Assembly (NCBI GenBank): GCA_000226015.1
Contig: JH153131.1
Span: 2,341-45,292 of the forward strand
Reading direction: 5' to 3'
Origin: Mnemiopsis leidyi
Lineage: Eukaryota > Ctenophora > Tentaculata > Lobata > Bolinopsidae
Length of the DNA: 42,952 bases
Shown: in pieces, positions 11,207 to 23,388 of the stretch
How the letters are laid out: each line of letters begins with the position of its first letter
How positions within the stretch are numbered: the first letter of the stretch is position 1
Position numbers and translations under genes: made by a program
Notes under the pieces: generated by a model
The model's database searches: none
Told to the model about the DNA's origin: nothing
The model's input: only the letters and a program-made list of their open reading frames with translations

Positions 11207-12634
11207 ATGGCGCAGTTCGGACCGGAGGATCCCAGCCTGTGGCTGACCCGCAAGCTGGGCTACTGGGAGGCACAGATTTTCGGAAACATGGACCACACCT
11301 CCCACTGTGACATCGTTATGAACGTGTGTCTGAAAGCGGACCACATCGACCCTGACTGGCTAGCTGAAGCTCACCGTGCTCTCTGCTACAACCAGCCCAA
11401 CTTTCGAACACACGTGGAGCGAGGGGAAGATGGAGATATCTACTTCATCCCTGCCACCGACTTCTCTGATATCTTCGAGTTTGTAGACGAGAGTGGGGCG
11501 ACTGATGGAGTTACGGGGTACGCGGGCTGCTGGGAGTTTGCGGAGAAGCTGGTGAACCGAGGGTGGGTGTTTGGAACAGGGAAACCATTCATCAAGACAT
11601 ACCTGATCAAGAGACCTGACTGCTACATCCTGCTGAACAAATACCACCACGGAGTCGGGGACGGGACTACCGGCAACAGGATTGTTAACGAACTCCTTAG
11701 ACAGTACGATCTGCTGCAGTCGGGTAAAGAGTTGGACCTGTCTCCTGTAACACCTCTCATATCCGCCGAGGACATGTCTAAGTGTGTCCAGAACGATAAA
11801 CTGGTAGAGGACTGGATAGAGAACAGGGTGGAACGTGCTAAGACACAGGAGATCCTCCTACCCCTGAACAAGGAGGAGGTGGCTGCCAGCCAAGCTGGAA
11901 AACCCTGGATCAACCGAACTCTCCACTCGCTGGGAACTGCGGAAGGAATGTTTCAGTTGAAGGCTCTGTGTAAGAAGCTGGGAGTGACAGTAGGGTCCCA
12001 CAGTTTTGCGGTGCTATTCCACGCGGTAGCGGCGGTTCATGTCCGCAGAAAGGGAGGTGAGTTTCCCGGAGGAGGTATACCCACCATCTACTCAGACGTG
12101 GTGGGTAACCTCCGGTCGAGGGTGGAGCCTAACCCTGGAGAGTGTTTCATGCTCTGTATCGCCGAGCTGGAGATCAAGGAGAAAATCGAGAGGGACACAA
12201 AACTTCTGAACACTACTCGCAACATCAGTCAGCAGCTAAAGAAATGTCTTGGGGAAAACAGGCTAGCCCTGTTTGCCCAGTACAAGGAAGGACTAGAAAC
12301 GGGAAAACACTCCAAAGTGTTCAACTCTTACCCCGGGGGAAGCTACAGCGAGTTCCTTCCCAGCAACATGGTAACTTACAGTTACCCCACCAAGTTTAGT
12401 TGGGGCGAGGTTACCTCCGCGCACCTCCTGGGAGCGTACTGGTGTCCGTTCTTTTCTAACCAGGTGGTGTTGTATCAGAGTGTTAACGGTGTTATGAACT
12501 ACGTTGTCACGTGTTGTGATGGTGAGAGTCACGTGAAGGATGCTGGGGACGTGCTGGAGCTGTTTGTGAAGGTGATGGAGAACTCCGATAGAATCACGGA
12601 GGAGACCACTGTCATGGACCTCCTGGGTTTTTAA
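11207..12634 (+). CDS. condensation/BAHD-like acyltransferase, single exon
   Basis: An uninterrupted 475-codon frame from ATG to TAA; base composition is clearly richer in GC than the surroundings. Residues 147-153 are HHGVGDG, an exact match to the HHxxxDG catalytic motif of the chloramphenicol-acetyltransferase-like superfamily (condensation domains, alcohol acetyltransferases, PapA5, BAHD). The first His pair is preceded by a hydrophobic strand (CYILLNKY), as in the family. Residues 396-400 (KFSWG) sit where the family has DFGWG, the structural motif of the second lobe. Two-lobe layout and total length are normal for the family. It should transfer an acyl group from a CoA or carrier thioester to an alcohol or amine; the substrate cannot be told. 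No signal peptide or membrane segment is seen. An AATAAA follows at about 12898. The lack of introns contrasts with every other gene in the window and suggests a retrocopy or an acquired gene. Confidence 0.9.
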   Translation: MAQFGPEDPSLWLTRKLGYWEAQIFGNMDHTSHCDIVMNVCLKADHIDPDWLAEAHRALCYNQPNFRTHVERGEDGDIYFIPATDFSDIFEFVDESGATDGVTGYAGCWEFAEKLVNRGWVFGTGKPFIKTYLIKRPDCYILLNKYHHGVGDGTTGNRIVNELLRQYDLLQSGKELDLSPVTPLISAEDMSKCVQNDKLVEDWIENRVERAKTQEILLPLNKEEVAASQAGKPWINRTLHSLGTAEGMFQLKALCKKLGVTVGSHSFAVLFHAVAAVHVRRKGGEFPGGGIPTIYSDVVGNLRSRVEPNPGECFMLCIAELEIKEKIERDTKLLNTTRNISQQLKKCLGENRLALFAQYKEGLETGKHSKVFNSYPGGSYSEFLPSNMVTYSYPTKFSWGEVTSAHLLGAYWCPFFSNQVVLYQSVNGVMNYVVTCCDGESHVKDAGDVLELFVKVMENSDRITEETTVMDLLGF

Positions 12635-13725
12635 TCAACTTTTTATATTGAATATGATAAGTCGTGGATTTATGGTCAATATGAGAAGTGAAGTCAATAT
12701 GAGAAGTGAATACGTATCTCGGTTAAATTTCTTAGTTTTTATATTTTTGGCTTGAAACAGACGGATATCTTTTAGATTTTTTTTCAATTTTTACTTATGA
12801 TTCAAATAGTGATCATTCTTAAACAAATATTATTTTTTTCAACCTTACCTAATATAATGACTTCAAAGTTTCCATAAAATTGCTAGAAAGTACAGACAAA
12901 TAAACGAGTAACTCAACAAATTATATCACAACAGAAACTGACTACAGTCCAAGATTAATTTTAGAGAAACAAAATAAAACAAAAGATGATGAACTTCATA
13001 AGATCTCATCAGATGTTCTCAAGAAACAAGACTACAGTTGAGAGGCGGGCCCACTGCAAAGTCACGTGATACAGAGGTGCAGTATTTTTGCGGAAATCTT
13101 TGACATCTCGGCTCGTTATTTCATTGCAAATATCGGCGGTGAAGTATGAAAGATTGGCTCCATGACAATTCCGTAGCCGTAGGGTAAATAGAGATCACGT
13201 GAAGTGCTCACTTTATGACGTAATTTTAAATATCGCAGAATCAAATAAGAATAAAACACAGCTAAAGTACTAAAGTACAAGACAAAAGTACAGTAAGAAA
13301 ATATTTCCTGTAGATTATTAAGGAAAATACGAGGTAAAGATTGACATAAGCTACGTCAACTGTCAACATACAGCATACAGACACAAGAATAATGAAGATC
13401 ACAATCCAAGTCATAGCTCAAAAGGTAGGATTACAGGATTACAGAAAACTAGGTTTCTATTTCTGGAAGTGTGAGTCACACCATCCGGATAAAGTTGGAT
13501 AGAATTAGATCTAGCGCAAAAAGGAGGCAAGTGGAAATTAAAGGCGGCACAAGGCCTGCACAATCTTGTACTAACATTGCAACTCATTGATTAAACCTCA
13601 TTAACACTCTTAATATAGTAACTCTGTTCCTCTTGGGGAGGCAAGCCGACAGGAAAAAGCACGTAACAAGCTCTTGGAATTCTCCAATAACCAGTGCTGA
13701 TTTTTTGATTGATTACCGCAAAACA

Positions 13726-14032
13726 ACTAATTATGATGAGTAATTCTACTAAGACCAGGATGAGCGCTGTTACCTGTTATGCTAGCAACACCGTGTTTAG
13801 TAATTATATAAACTAAAGTACTAAACTGCATACAATATCAAGTCACAAAACTTCCCTAGCTCTCTCATGGAACANNNNNNNNNNACTAATATGATGAGTA
13901 ATTCTAAAAAGACCAGGATGAGCGCTGTTACCTGTTATGCTAGCAACACCATGTTTAGTAATTATATAAACTAAAGTACTAAACTGCATACAATATCAAG
14001 TCACAAAACTTCCCTAGCTCTCTCATGGAACA
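13726..14032. repeat. 149-bp near-identical copies flanking an N gap
   Basis: Bases 13726-13874 and 13885-14032 are near-identical (a one-base indel and a few substitutions) and are separated only by ten N at 13875-13884. Both end in TCTCATGGAACA. The differences look allelic. Either the assembler placed two haplotype ends next to each other or there is a real tandem duplication whose junction is unresolved. No gene is affected. Confidence 0.9.
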
Positions 14033-15238
14033 CAACTCAGGACTAAACTTGAGCTAGTGATGAGGTAAGGTTTCGCGATATTCCATAACAAAACTGGACT
14101 GAGTAACTACAAAAACGAGCCTGCTCTATTAGCATTAAATTGTACCATGATCAAATTAAGGGCACGTGAACAAATGGAAGCCATATACTCCGCCAAGTCA
14201 CCAGTCCTTTATATAAACCTCCATTTTGGGATTAGGATGGATATTGCCATGAAATATCGGACCGTTCAGCAACATTCGGGAGATCACTACGAACTTGGAC
14301 TCGAGTGTGGCTATACGGGTGAAAAAATCAACATCATATTGTTGTTCTGATAGTTTAGAGGGTTAAGGGAAATGAACTTGCGTTTAATGACTATTCTTGG
14401 GAATGATCTTATGTTTTTTCGAAAATTCGAGCGTTCAGATGAGATTTGATTTGCTCGGTAGACAGCCATGATCATTAGGCTTGTAATTGAGGAGGATTGT
14501 GGTTACTGGTTTTGAGACGATGCATGGTGAATTCGACGTCTGCGGAACTGGTTACTAGTGGTTACGGTGGTTACCAGTAGCTACCATTGGTTACCAGAAG
14601 TGACTGGTTGAGTTGGTTGTGCAGTCATTTGAATGCTGTTTTGAGAGGCTAACGGTTAAAGTAGGTGGTTAGGAAGGATGCTTTACCCGTAAAAGGTGGT
14701 TAAAACTATGTGGTGACTGTTATGGGGAATCGATTCAACCATAAATGGGGTATTTAAAACTGAACAGCTACGAGTTATGTCTTCATTTGATAACCAAAAT
14801 AACTAGAAAACTAGAAAGCGACACATTTAAACGAAAATTGCACAAGTCCTGTCACAGTTAACTCATAAAGAAGAGAAATTGCGACCAACTAAACTCGAGA
14901 CACGTTCTTATCATAACGACGAGATATACGCTGTTTTAAAACTGCGTACTTAAGGAGCAGGTGAAGTGTTGATGACACACAGCAAGCAGTTGCTCAACTG
15001 TTGATCAGTGAATACCTCATTCAAATCCAGCGTGGGGAGGGGGTCACGTTTTCCGTGATTTTTTGTCAGATTTGTCGCCAAATCAACATGACCTCCCCCC
15101 ATTGCGCTTCAATGAAGTGCTAGATTTGTGCAGGTACTGGTCAAAGTATAAAACAAACAACAACATCCACCGCTCTAGCTACAGCTAGTAAAACAAAAGT
15201 GTTTCTACCTGCTTCTTGATCACACTGAGACAAACAAA

Positions 15239-15300
15239 CATCTGTTACAACATCTGTTACAACATCTGTTACAACATCTGTCACAACATCTGTTACAACA
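15239..15300. repeat. 12-bp tandem repeat
   Basis: Five copies of ACATCTGTTACA with one substitution. Directly after it, 15312-15350 holds a 20-bp duplication (GACCAAAGCGAGTATCGC twice). Non-coding context. Confidence 0.9.
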
Positions 15301-17324
15301 AGGTTAAAGACGACCAAAGCGAGTATCGCGAGACCAAAGCGAGTATCGCTGTAAATCTTGTGTTTTACAAAGCGCGATTAGTAGCTCACTTGATACCACA
15401 AAATAAGTATCGTGATAGTTCTTTAAAATGCAATTACTGCACACGTTACCGCAAGCCACGAGTATAAAATAATGATCAGAGATAGAGAGAGGAGCGTACA
15501 ATCACGAAGATGCAGTGAGAACTTTTAATATGATCCTGATTGACAACTTTAGGTCTGGAAACTTTAAAAAAGAAGTTTCGGATGTTTCCATGATAATCAA
15601 GTTGTATTTTGCAAGCAAATGAAAAACATGGGGCATTACTGAAGTAAATTTACCAAGTACTTTTTGCCGAGGTAGGAGGAAGCGCCAATTTGTAGCCGAT
15701 CGAAAATAAACGACAAAATCGCCAGTTGAAGTTACAGAAAGTCATGGGAAAACCGAACAGACAACTGACACGGGACTTCTTAATGAGTTGATTTCATTTG
15801 AGTCAATCGGCGGGGCGGAGGGAGTATTGAATTTGAGTAAAAATAACCGAGTAAATAAACTATTGGTCTGCCGATTTGAGACGAAGGGTTACTATAACAG
15901 GTAAGGTTATCAATTAAATACACACAAAACCTGCGGTAAGTTTTTTATAAAGTGAAACTCAATGTGTGAAGATAGAACCATTTTGCCAGGTGAGAACCCT
16001 ATAGCCCCAACAAACCATTCGCCCTAACCTCAAGATTGTGCCCGAGTATCGACAAGAAGACAAGAAGACATGTCAAGGTAAGAGACGTGGAGACCAGTCA
16101 AATCAGAAACAATTTTACCGGGACTACTACTTGACCCTTTACTGCAGTCTTTACTAAGTGGAGAGGGTGTTTGATTGAGCCCTTCTACGATTCGGTGTAA
16201 GTACAGGGAGGTCCAGCAGCCAATAGAAACCCATGGTTCGTGTCACGTGATTGGTGTATATGTCACGTGATGTTAGCCAACCTACACATGATGTGTTAAA
16301 CAGGTAATGAATTAGAGTGACGTATGTATAAACAGATGTGTGGGCTGAACCGGAACGGAACTTTTGTGAAAACATCATACTTGGTTACGTAATGTGACGA
16401 TAATAATTGAAAGTTGACACTCAAGATCTGATCTGAAATTGAATTAAGATAACCGCTTCACTACTGAGCAGCAGCCGGCAGAGCGCGAACCATAGCTTAA
16501 CAAAATCATTAGCACTAGGTTTAGATTTAGAATGTAGTATTGGCAATAGAAAACAAAACATTTTGACAGAATGATGTGCAGTTCGACCAAGATAAGTAGA
16601 TAGGTAAAGAAAGTTGAATACCCAGCATTACAGCTCCACTCTTCTTGCACGTGAGATATGGTAACACTGCCAGGAATGGCGGGGTCTCTAAATTAATGGT
16701 CTGCGAAAATCGAGAAACGTTTCTGAAGCGCGGTATATCGACAAAATCAGCGACACTTAAATGGACGGGAATTTAAATCCAAAGTTTGGTCACACAATTC
16801 AGTATCGAGGAAATGAAATAATAATTAAGTAAACTGGGCTGAATACTCGGCATATTTCAAGAACGTATAGTTATCATCATAGTGTAGCAGGCTGGTTCAC
16901 ATGAGAAATTTAACCTTGCTCAACAGCGACAGTGCAGTCCTGTATTGAGGACTGTAGTAATGTAACAAAGACAGTAACAAAGACAATGCACTGTATTGAG
17001 GGCTTGAGGAATGTAACAAAGAGTGTTTAACGATAGGAATGTTAAGGTTTGAAGAGTCCAAGATACCGAAAATAAAGTTGTTAAACCTCACCTAGCTGGG
17101 AAAAACTGCAACAAATAACTTGAAAAATATGAAAGTATGTTAGATAGGTTTATAGGTCATTGAGCCCAGATTCTGCGAGTCAACAGCGACAACTGTTGAA
17201 GATAAAACGTGAGTATGACGGAGAAACGATTTACCACCCGCTAAGACATTCGAGTTTTAAGCAACCTCCCCAGTGACAATTCTTTCATATCCTAGTCATA
17301 TTTGGCATAATAGTAATTCAGAAT

Positions 17325-18874
17325 TCAGCTGATCAGAAACGATTCATCCTCAGTATTGGAACCTTGACAGCTGAACCTCGTTCGACATATCAGATTTGAC
17401 AGTAACCAGGGGCGTTGACTCCTGACAAAATTAAAGCATTTTAGTCGGTCTGAAGATCAGGGAAAGCAAGCATAAGATGTGGCTTAAAGGTAACAGAGAG
17501 AGAGAGAGTCTAGCCAATAGTAGTCAATCTTCAAGCATGGGGTTAGTACTTAGTGCTTCCTGTTAGAAGTAGCGCCAAATTGTACCAAGGAATTTAGGAC
17601 CGACATTTTGAATTTAGAGTCAGTCATTAAATCTCACGTTCGAATAGCAGGTTTAAAGCTGGGTTTAATTGCGAATATTATATACATGGCTAACATATTT
17701 AGACCGAGCATACAAATTTAAACTGAATAAATTCCGACCAGAGCTGTGACAAGTTACAAGCCTACTCCGGAAGGAATGCGAGCGCGTGGGAATAGCAAAT
17801 AGAATCTTACAAATCATTAGAAAAATATGAAGTTTGGGTGAACATACTTAACGAGATGGCGTAAAAATGCGGGAAGAATCCCGTCTCCAGACACCTAAAT
17901 ATTTCGCATTCTTGAAGTAAACCTCTGTCGCGGCTGCCCGTTATTTCAAGCTTGGTATAATGCAGGCATTTAATGAAAGTAACACAGGATTCAAGCCTAC
18001 AGGGCCATCATTAATGAACTAGAAATTAGAACCAGCAAAAATATTTACCGCAATGAAAAATAAAACTGGCTGAATGATCCATTTGGCGTACTGTGTATGA
18101 ACTGGTAAGATCGCTCAAGTCCCCAGAATAAGAACTAGAAACAAAACGAGTCCCTAAAACGGTTTCCTAAAACGAAGCTTACTGACACCAGGTTTATGGT
18201 CCTACTCCCCCGTATCATGATTACTCAGGGTTACAATTAGGGATGCAACGCCGGTACAGGGTCCACCATCTCAAATCCTAACTCTACTTCCACAGTCACC
18301 TACCTGACGCTATCGTATCTTGTTCCCGGATATGTCTTAAGTTTCGCTCTTCGCACCTCCTACTCGATCAAGATTGATTGGAGAAATTAATTGTTTGATA
18401 TCTCGTCAAGTTTAATTACGTCACACTTCCGTGCTTCTCTGTCAGTTACTAGCAACAATGATTACTTTCTAATTGTCATCATGTAATTATAACGATTCAA
18501 AAAGGGGTAAAATGTCGTGATAATGAGTTCATGTCCCCTCATTACCCGTTTTCTGTCATAGTGGAGCCGTGTCACTGTTTTGACCAGCACTCCGTCTGCA
18601 TATTGTCTGTTTCAAATGTAATACCGTAATTTGATTTGCGCTTCACCAACCTTTCAGGGCCAGGGTATGCTGGGGTCCAGCCAAAGTGGGGGGAATGGAT
18701 CTTGAGGGTATAAAAAGCTTTTAGGGAGATATGAGGTGGTTAATATTGAGATTTTGATGGCGATGCAGTGAGACACTTCAGCGATCGTCATGCCAACGTG
18801 ATCCTGCTAACGTGATTACACGCTTCAATTACAATGCTAATGGGCAATAAGCACCAGAGGATTGAAGTTGCCAT
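17325..18874 (-). CDS. putative small secreted precursor protein (6 exons)
   Basis: Exons (minus): 18874-18822, 18606-18546, 18359-18304, 18134-18049, 17924-17853, 17449-17325. All six join in phase (2-2, 0-0, 2-2, 1-1, 1-1) and give 150 aa. The start has a strong context (GCCATGG) and opens a signal-peptide-like stretch (MATSILWCLLPISIVIEA), which the first junction completes with Ala just before QYADGVL. A dibasic RKR followed by EVRR could be a furin-type cleavage site. The middle is Ser/Thr/Tyr-rich (YSGDLSDLTSSYT). The C-terminal half carries four Cys (FHCE, LKCF, LICR, FSCQ), an even number suited to disulfides. Donors GTGTAA, GTAATG, GTAGGT, GTAAAT and GTTAAG are acceptable. The last exon is also open in another frame (ESTPLVTVKSDMSNEV..., acceptor TTTTGTCAG), so the C-terminus is the weakest part. 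No family is recognised. A CCAAT cluster lies just upstream. Confidence 0.45.
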
Positions 18875-18909
18875 GGCACCGAAACAGAAAACCACAAGGA
18901 ACAATCCCA

Positions 18910-19000
18910 AACTTCTTATTGGACGAAGTTGAGCGCGGGGGTCTTCAATCTCAATGCTGATTGGTCAGCGCCGTCCATCGCTGTTTTGAGATTGGTTAGC
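18910..19000 (-). promoter_or_regulatory. CCAAT-box cluster upstream of the secreted-precursor gene
   Basis: Three ATTGG motifs (CCAAT on the minus strand) at about 18918, 18960 and 18991 within 80 bp of GC-richer sequence, directly upstream of the start exon at 18874. The word GCTGATTGGTCAGCG here recurs almost exactly in the promoter-like patch at 34944. Together these suggest a minus-strand promoter. Confidence 0.45.
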
Positions 19001-19009
19001 GAGGGAGGG

Positions 19010-20775
19010 TGGTACTTGTAAGAAAAGTAACGAGATTAAAAATGACAAGACAGTACCAGCTACTTGGACAGGGAGGAGTAGCAAGATATAGCAGATGATC
19101 AGGTGTCCTAAAGTATCCTCAGAGGGACAGTACAACTTATTTGTAGGTTAATCAAGTTCTTTAAAATTTCGATTCCGACGATATGTTAAAATGTAGGAGA
19201 AGTCTTATTCTTTCTTAAAGGTCAACTTAAAAGTATTCATGGAGCAATATGTCTTTCGACGATTTTACAATCTGGTTTCAATCTCTGCAGATGTGTTATG
19301 TCAGCAGTATGTTCGCTGCTCAATGCCAAAAAACTGGTTGGCAGTGGAAATAAAATGATTTCAACATAATTGTAACATTTTATATCTTTTTAAACGCTCC
19401 GTTGAGGTCAATCGACTATTACGTCCCTCTAACGGCCAACATGGCTCCAATTAAAAACTCATTAATCTGAAACCAACAACGAATCGTCGGCAAGGGCCGT
19501 GTCACGAGGTTGCTTATCAACCAATATAACCAGGTCGGCGGCCCCCACGTGTCTACGATCTCATGTTATCGGACCAGGATGGATTTTCTGATTCTCAACC
19601 CTCGTACCAGTCCCCAATAGTTTACCATTACCAACTTTCACTAAGATGTGATTAGCAAGTTTAACCCCTGCCGTGTTCCTAGCATGTATCTAAGTTCAGT
19701 GCGGACCTGACTTTTATTGGTTATCACCATGAAACCTTACACAAGCGGCTGCTGTTCGGGAAGCAATGATTGTGGTAGGGAGTGTGGAGATAACATTACT
19801 TTTTGTTCAGCGCTGCGGGGAGGTAGGATTAAAGATTGGCACCTACTCAAGAAAGCTTAAACCAAGGGTACCATTTGAGGGCAAACATGTAATCTATATA
19901 CCAATTTCCCATCGGAGTTGATTAGGATTAATTTTCGCAAACAAGTCTTTGCTTTGTGACGATTAAAGTAGGTTGATTTAAGTAGAATTTAACTCCAAAT
20001 TAAGAAGAATTTAACACTAATTTCCGGTTAAATCTCGTTTAGCACATCCATCATGGACCATCAGCCATGAAAATTAGCAATTATTCGCCGATCACCAAGT
20101 TTATGAATAAACATTCATTAACCTCAAACCACGATAGCAAGCCGAATGTCGGCAAGCTAATGATAACTCTCAGGCCGCTATAATTACTAGAGACAGCCAA
20201 GTAAGTGTCTGTGTTCCAACCTCAGGGCGATGCTGCCGAATTTAAACAAAAGTCAGACGAGTCCACAAATAATTTCGTTTAACAAGATTGAGTTGAAACT
20301 ATGTCATTCCGGTATTCCGTGCCTAACAATCGAGGGGAGCCTAGCTGGAGCCAATGTTGGACTTACATGGGGGGAACTGACTGCGTTCAAATTTGTTAAA
20401 CATCCTCTATTTTCCCAGACAGCTCTACTAAATCGAGATTGACCGCATGTTGTACTGTAAATGTAGATCAAACTTCGGAGAGCTTGTTCCGGTAAACTTG
20501 GTGAACCCAGACTCTAGAATTAAGCGGATTAATTGAGATAATCAGCCCTAAACTTTTAAATCTGTAGAGGGTACAGTAGAATACAGACCAAAAATTATAA
20601 TTGTAATCTTCTAATCACCGAGATTATCTTCTTTGACTAAAGATTAAGGTTCTTTGTGCACGCAATAATTCTCCTACAATTGTGGGGAAACCTCAGCCAA
20701 TCAACACTCTCCATCCTCTGTCACGTGGAAACACTCACCAATCCGAGGTCTTTCACGTTGGTTCAAGTTAACGAT
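19010..20775. other. gene-free stretch
   Basis: Intergenic sequence between the promoter-like patch of the secreted-precursor gene and the next minus-strand candidate. No exon chain was found. One CACGTG (19546) and a CCAAT/CACGTG patch near 20700-20745 are present. Confidence 0.45.
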
Positions 20776-21863
20776 TTAGAGAATGGTGAGCAGTAAACAT
20801 GAGGAGATTCTTGCTTGTGAAAAGAAGGGACAAAACGGAAAACAATACTTGAACTGCAAGTGATTAACGTGCAATGTGGAGTTTGGAATCATCTCAATGA
20901 GGACTGAGTTGTATGCTTTGTGTACTTGTTGTTGTGTGCTAAGAAGCTTCACAAGTACGGGTCTGCACGTGTAACCCAGCACGTGCAACTTAACGGTCGT
21001 TTCCACCACATCGCGGCTAGACCGGGGGATGTGTCCCAGACACGGACGTTAACGTCACTGCCAGGAGTTCGGGACACAGTGATCACGTGAGGTGAAGGGT
21101 CGTGATCGCTAGAATTAGCATCGTGATCAGTAAAGTTAGCATCAGGACAGTCTTCTGAATTGAACAAAGTTCTAATAATAGATGAGGGCAGAACACGCAA
21201 GTTGAAAATGTGACTTTGAAAGAGAAGATTGATAATGAATCATTAAGCAAGTTATGAATTTTGTTGCATCATTTCCGTTATAATTTATAATAATAAATCC
21301 AACAGTTATTTACCCCTCACCTTAAGAAGTATGAAGATGAGAGAATTCTTCCCCATCAGTTACCACCACAGAGCTGGCTAAGTCGCTAGAACAGAACAAA
21401 TACAGCTAAGTCTAGTATGACGACAAGAAAAACTTGAAAAACAGAAATGCCTGATATCAGGGTTGAATGAGACTCCCAAGATGTCATAGCCGGAGTTACG
21501 TATAACCAACATACAACAATCGTTGACAGGGGTATATTAACGGTCCAGTCAACGTTAAGTAATAGTGACAGTCGAGTTTTACTTGTGGTAATTCCCACCA
21601 ATCGGCTTGCAGGATGAGGTCACGTGACATGAACATTCCTTCCCGGAACCCCGACTTTTTGCTCGATTGACGAGCTTTTTAATTAACGGAGGAGATTGGA
21701 TCGTGAACTTTGGGGTAGAGCCAGCTGTGTGAGTTATTGGAGCGTCTGTTGGACTAGGCGGCTTATAGCCCGTGAGAATGACTGGACGGCTTATAGCCCG
21801 TGAGAATGAAGTTGGTTTTATAGTGTTGATGTGGTCGCGGAGTGTCCCACACAGGAATATCAC
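20776..21863 (-). CDS. candidate Cys-containing protein, three tentative exons
   Basis: Tentative exons (minus): 21863-21583, 21108-20953, 20854-20776; phases join (2-2 and 2-2). The first exon follows an acceptor (TTTTAAACAG), is open for 93 codons and ends with a lysine-rich stretch and KECSCHVTSSCKPIGG. The second begins after a TGCTAATTCTAG acceptor and reads PGSDVNVRVWDTSP and then RPLSCTCWVTRADPY. The paired CxC motifs suggest an extracellular disulfide protein. The third exon is hydrophobic and ends with a stop. No start exon was found and no family is recognised. Caution: a 28-bp-spaced duplication inside the first exon is not a multiple of three, and the second exon is also open on the plus strand, so this may not be coding. 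Confidence 0.25.
21759..21809. repeat. 23-bp direct duplication, 28-bp period
   Basis: The word CGGCTTATAGCCCGTGAGAA occurs at 21759 and again at 21787. It lies inside the first tentative exon of the Cys-containing candidate, where the two copies would be read in different frames. Confidence 0.9.
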
Positions 21864-23388
21864 CTGTTTAAAACGTCCACATCGTGGTCAACTGCAGAAC
21901 ATTGGTCGGTTACGATATCATCTAAATGGGTGACGTGAGACACCTGGAAATGACGAATCTTCAGTTACCTCTGCCGTACAGTTCAGTTCCGTAAATTTAG
22001 GAGGAAACATCTTGACGCCAAAGAGGCCCCATCTTAGACTGGCCGGCTACGACGGGGCTAAATCACTGATCGCACAGTCAAGTATGTTAAGTGATTTATC
22101 ATTCATTCCGATAACCGAGAACTCTGTTAGCGCCAACTTTTCTCAATTTTAATGAGGCAAATGAATCCGAGCCTGGTATTCGTTCCACGACATGCACAGA
22201 AACCTCCCAGATAAGAATACCATTACATTTCTCCTTAACCCAAAACATGGACCTCACCCTTCTAGTCAAAATATCTGTTTCAAGCTCAGGATTTAATTAG
22301 TGACAGGTATAACAGCTCGCAGTCATCAGCCAATCAGGAGAGAGGATCTAGGTCATGTGATGTCAACAGACGAGTGACGAGAGAGGTGGGATTGTACCCT
22401 AACATTCAGTACCAGGCACTGAGCGGGACTGGGACAATCCGGTCTGGATCCTGTCTAGAACTGGGGAGTTCTAAACGGTTTAGGCAGGTGGTCAAGTTGT
22501 TCATAATGAGTAATTAAGTAATCTTTTTAAACAGATAAGTTGAAACTAGATGGGAATTGAATTGTTATCCTCATATTTAACATTGTTATTCAGATTCAAA
22601 ATTTCTATCAATTATAATAAACATTTTTATCCCTCATATTTGCTATTTTTTTCCCTGAACTAGCTATCTTGGGAGAAAATTACAGTTGCTGACGCAGGAG
22701 ATGTAGGAAATGAGGGACCTGACGGTACAAGTTTGTGGTATAGAAATAATATCAGCCTGCTCCACCCTCCCATATTAGCGCCCAATTATCGGGCAAAGAT
22801 TTCCTCTTCATTTAGAAATTGTTGGTACATGGTGTTCCTAGGATTGATAAAATTTGTACTTCAGGACCAGATATGTGGGACAAGATTCCTTAGGGAAACC
22901 TTGCAAGGTTACAGTCACTTTCCAAGGGTGATCTCTGGATAATCGTTACAACTGGAAATGTCCACATCAACGTGACATTTTCATCTTCATTCCAGAACGG
23001 TGATATAAATCCGAACCCAGTCAGGATTCTGCTGTCGAGAAATTATTCAAAATTAACACTTCCCTATTTTAGAACCTCTTCATACAACCCAGCACGAAGA
23101 CCAAAAATTTTCAACAAACCGCATCCCTATCGTACGACGTACAGATGAAAAAGGCTGTAGATTATGTTCCTGTCTCTTGGAAGCACGGGCTAACAAACCG
23201 AAAGATTGACCAAGCAGTTACCAATACGTGCAACGCACCAAGAAGTTAAGACAGAAGATCGAGAAGTCATGTCATGATTCGTCCAAGCTATAGCTACGCC
23301 AAAGACGTGACTCTGCGACCCGATGTTACTCAACTACTTGGAGTAGGAGGGTTGGTGTTGCAGCTGGACGGTGGTTGCGGTGTTGGTG
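21864..23388. other. gene-free stretch
   Basis: No supported exons. A CCAAT motif with a nearby CATGTG (about 22325-22360) could be a regulatory patch for the candidate gene to its left. The 3' UTR of the arrestin-like gene should lie at the right end. Confidence 0.4.

Larger units (their letters stand above)
12635..17324. other. mostly gene-free stretch with repeats and an assembly gap
   Basis: No exon chain with consistent phases was found. It holds the duplicated flanks of the N gap, the 12-bp array at 15239 and a run of GGTTAC/GTTACC words around 14500-14600. Hydrophobic open frames exist (for example 16444-16650, minus), but they lack supporting splice sites or family motifs. Confidence 0.4.
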
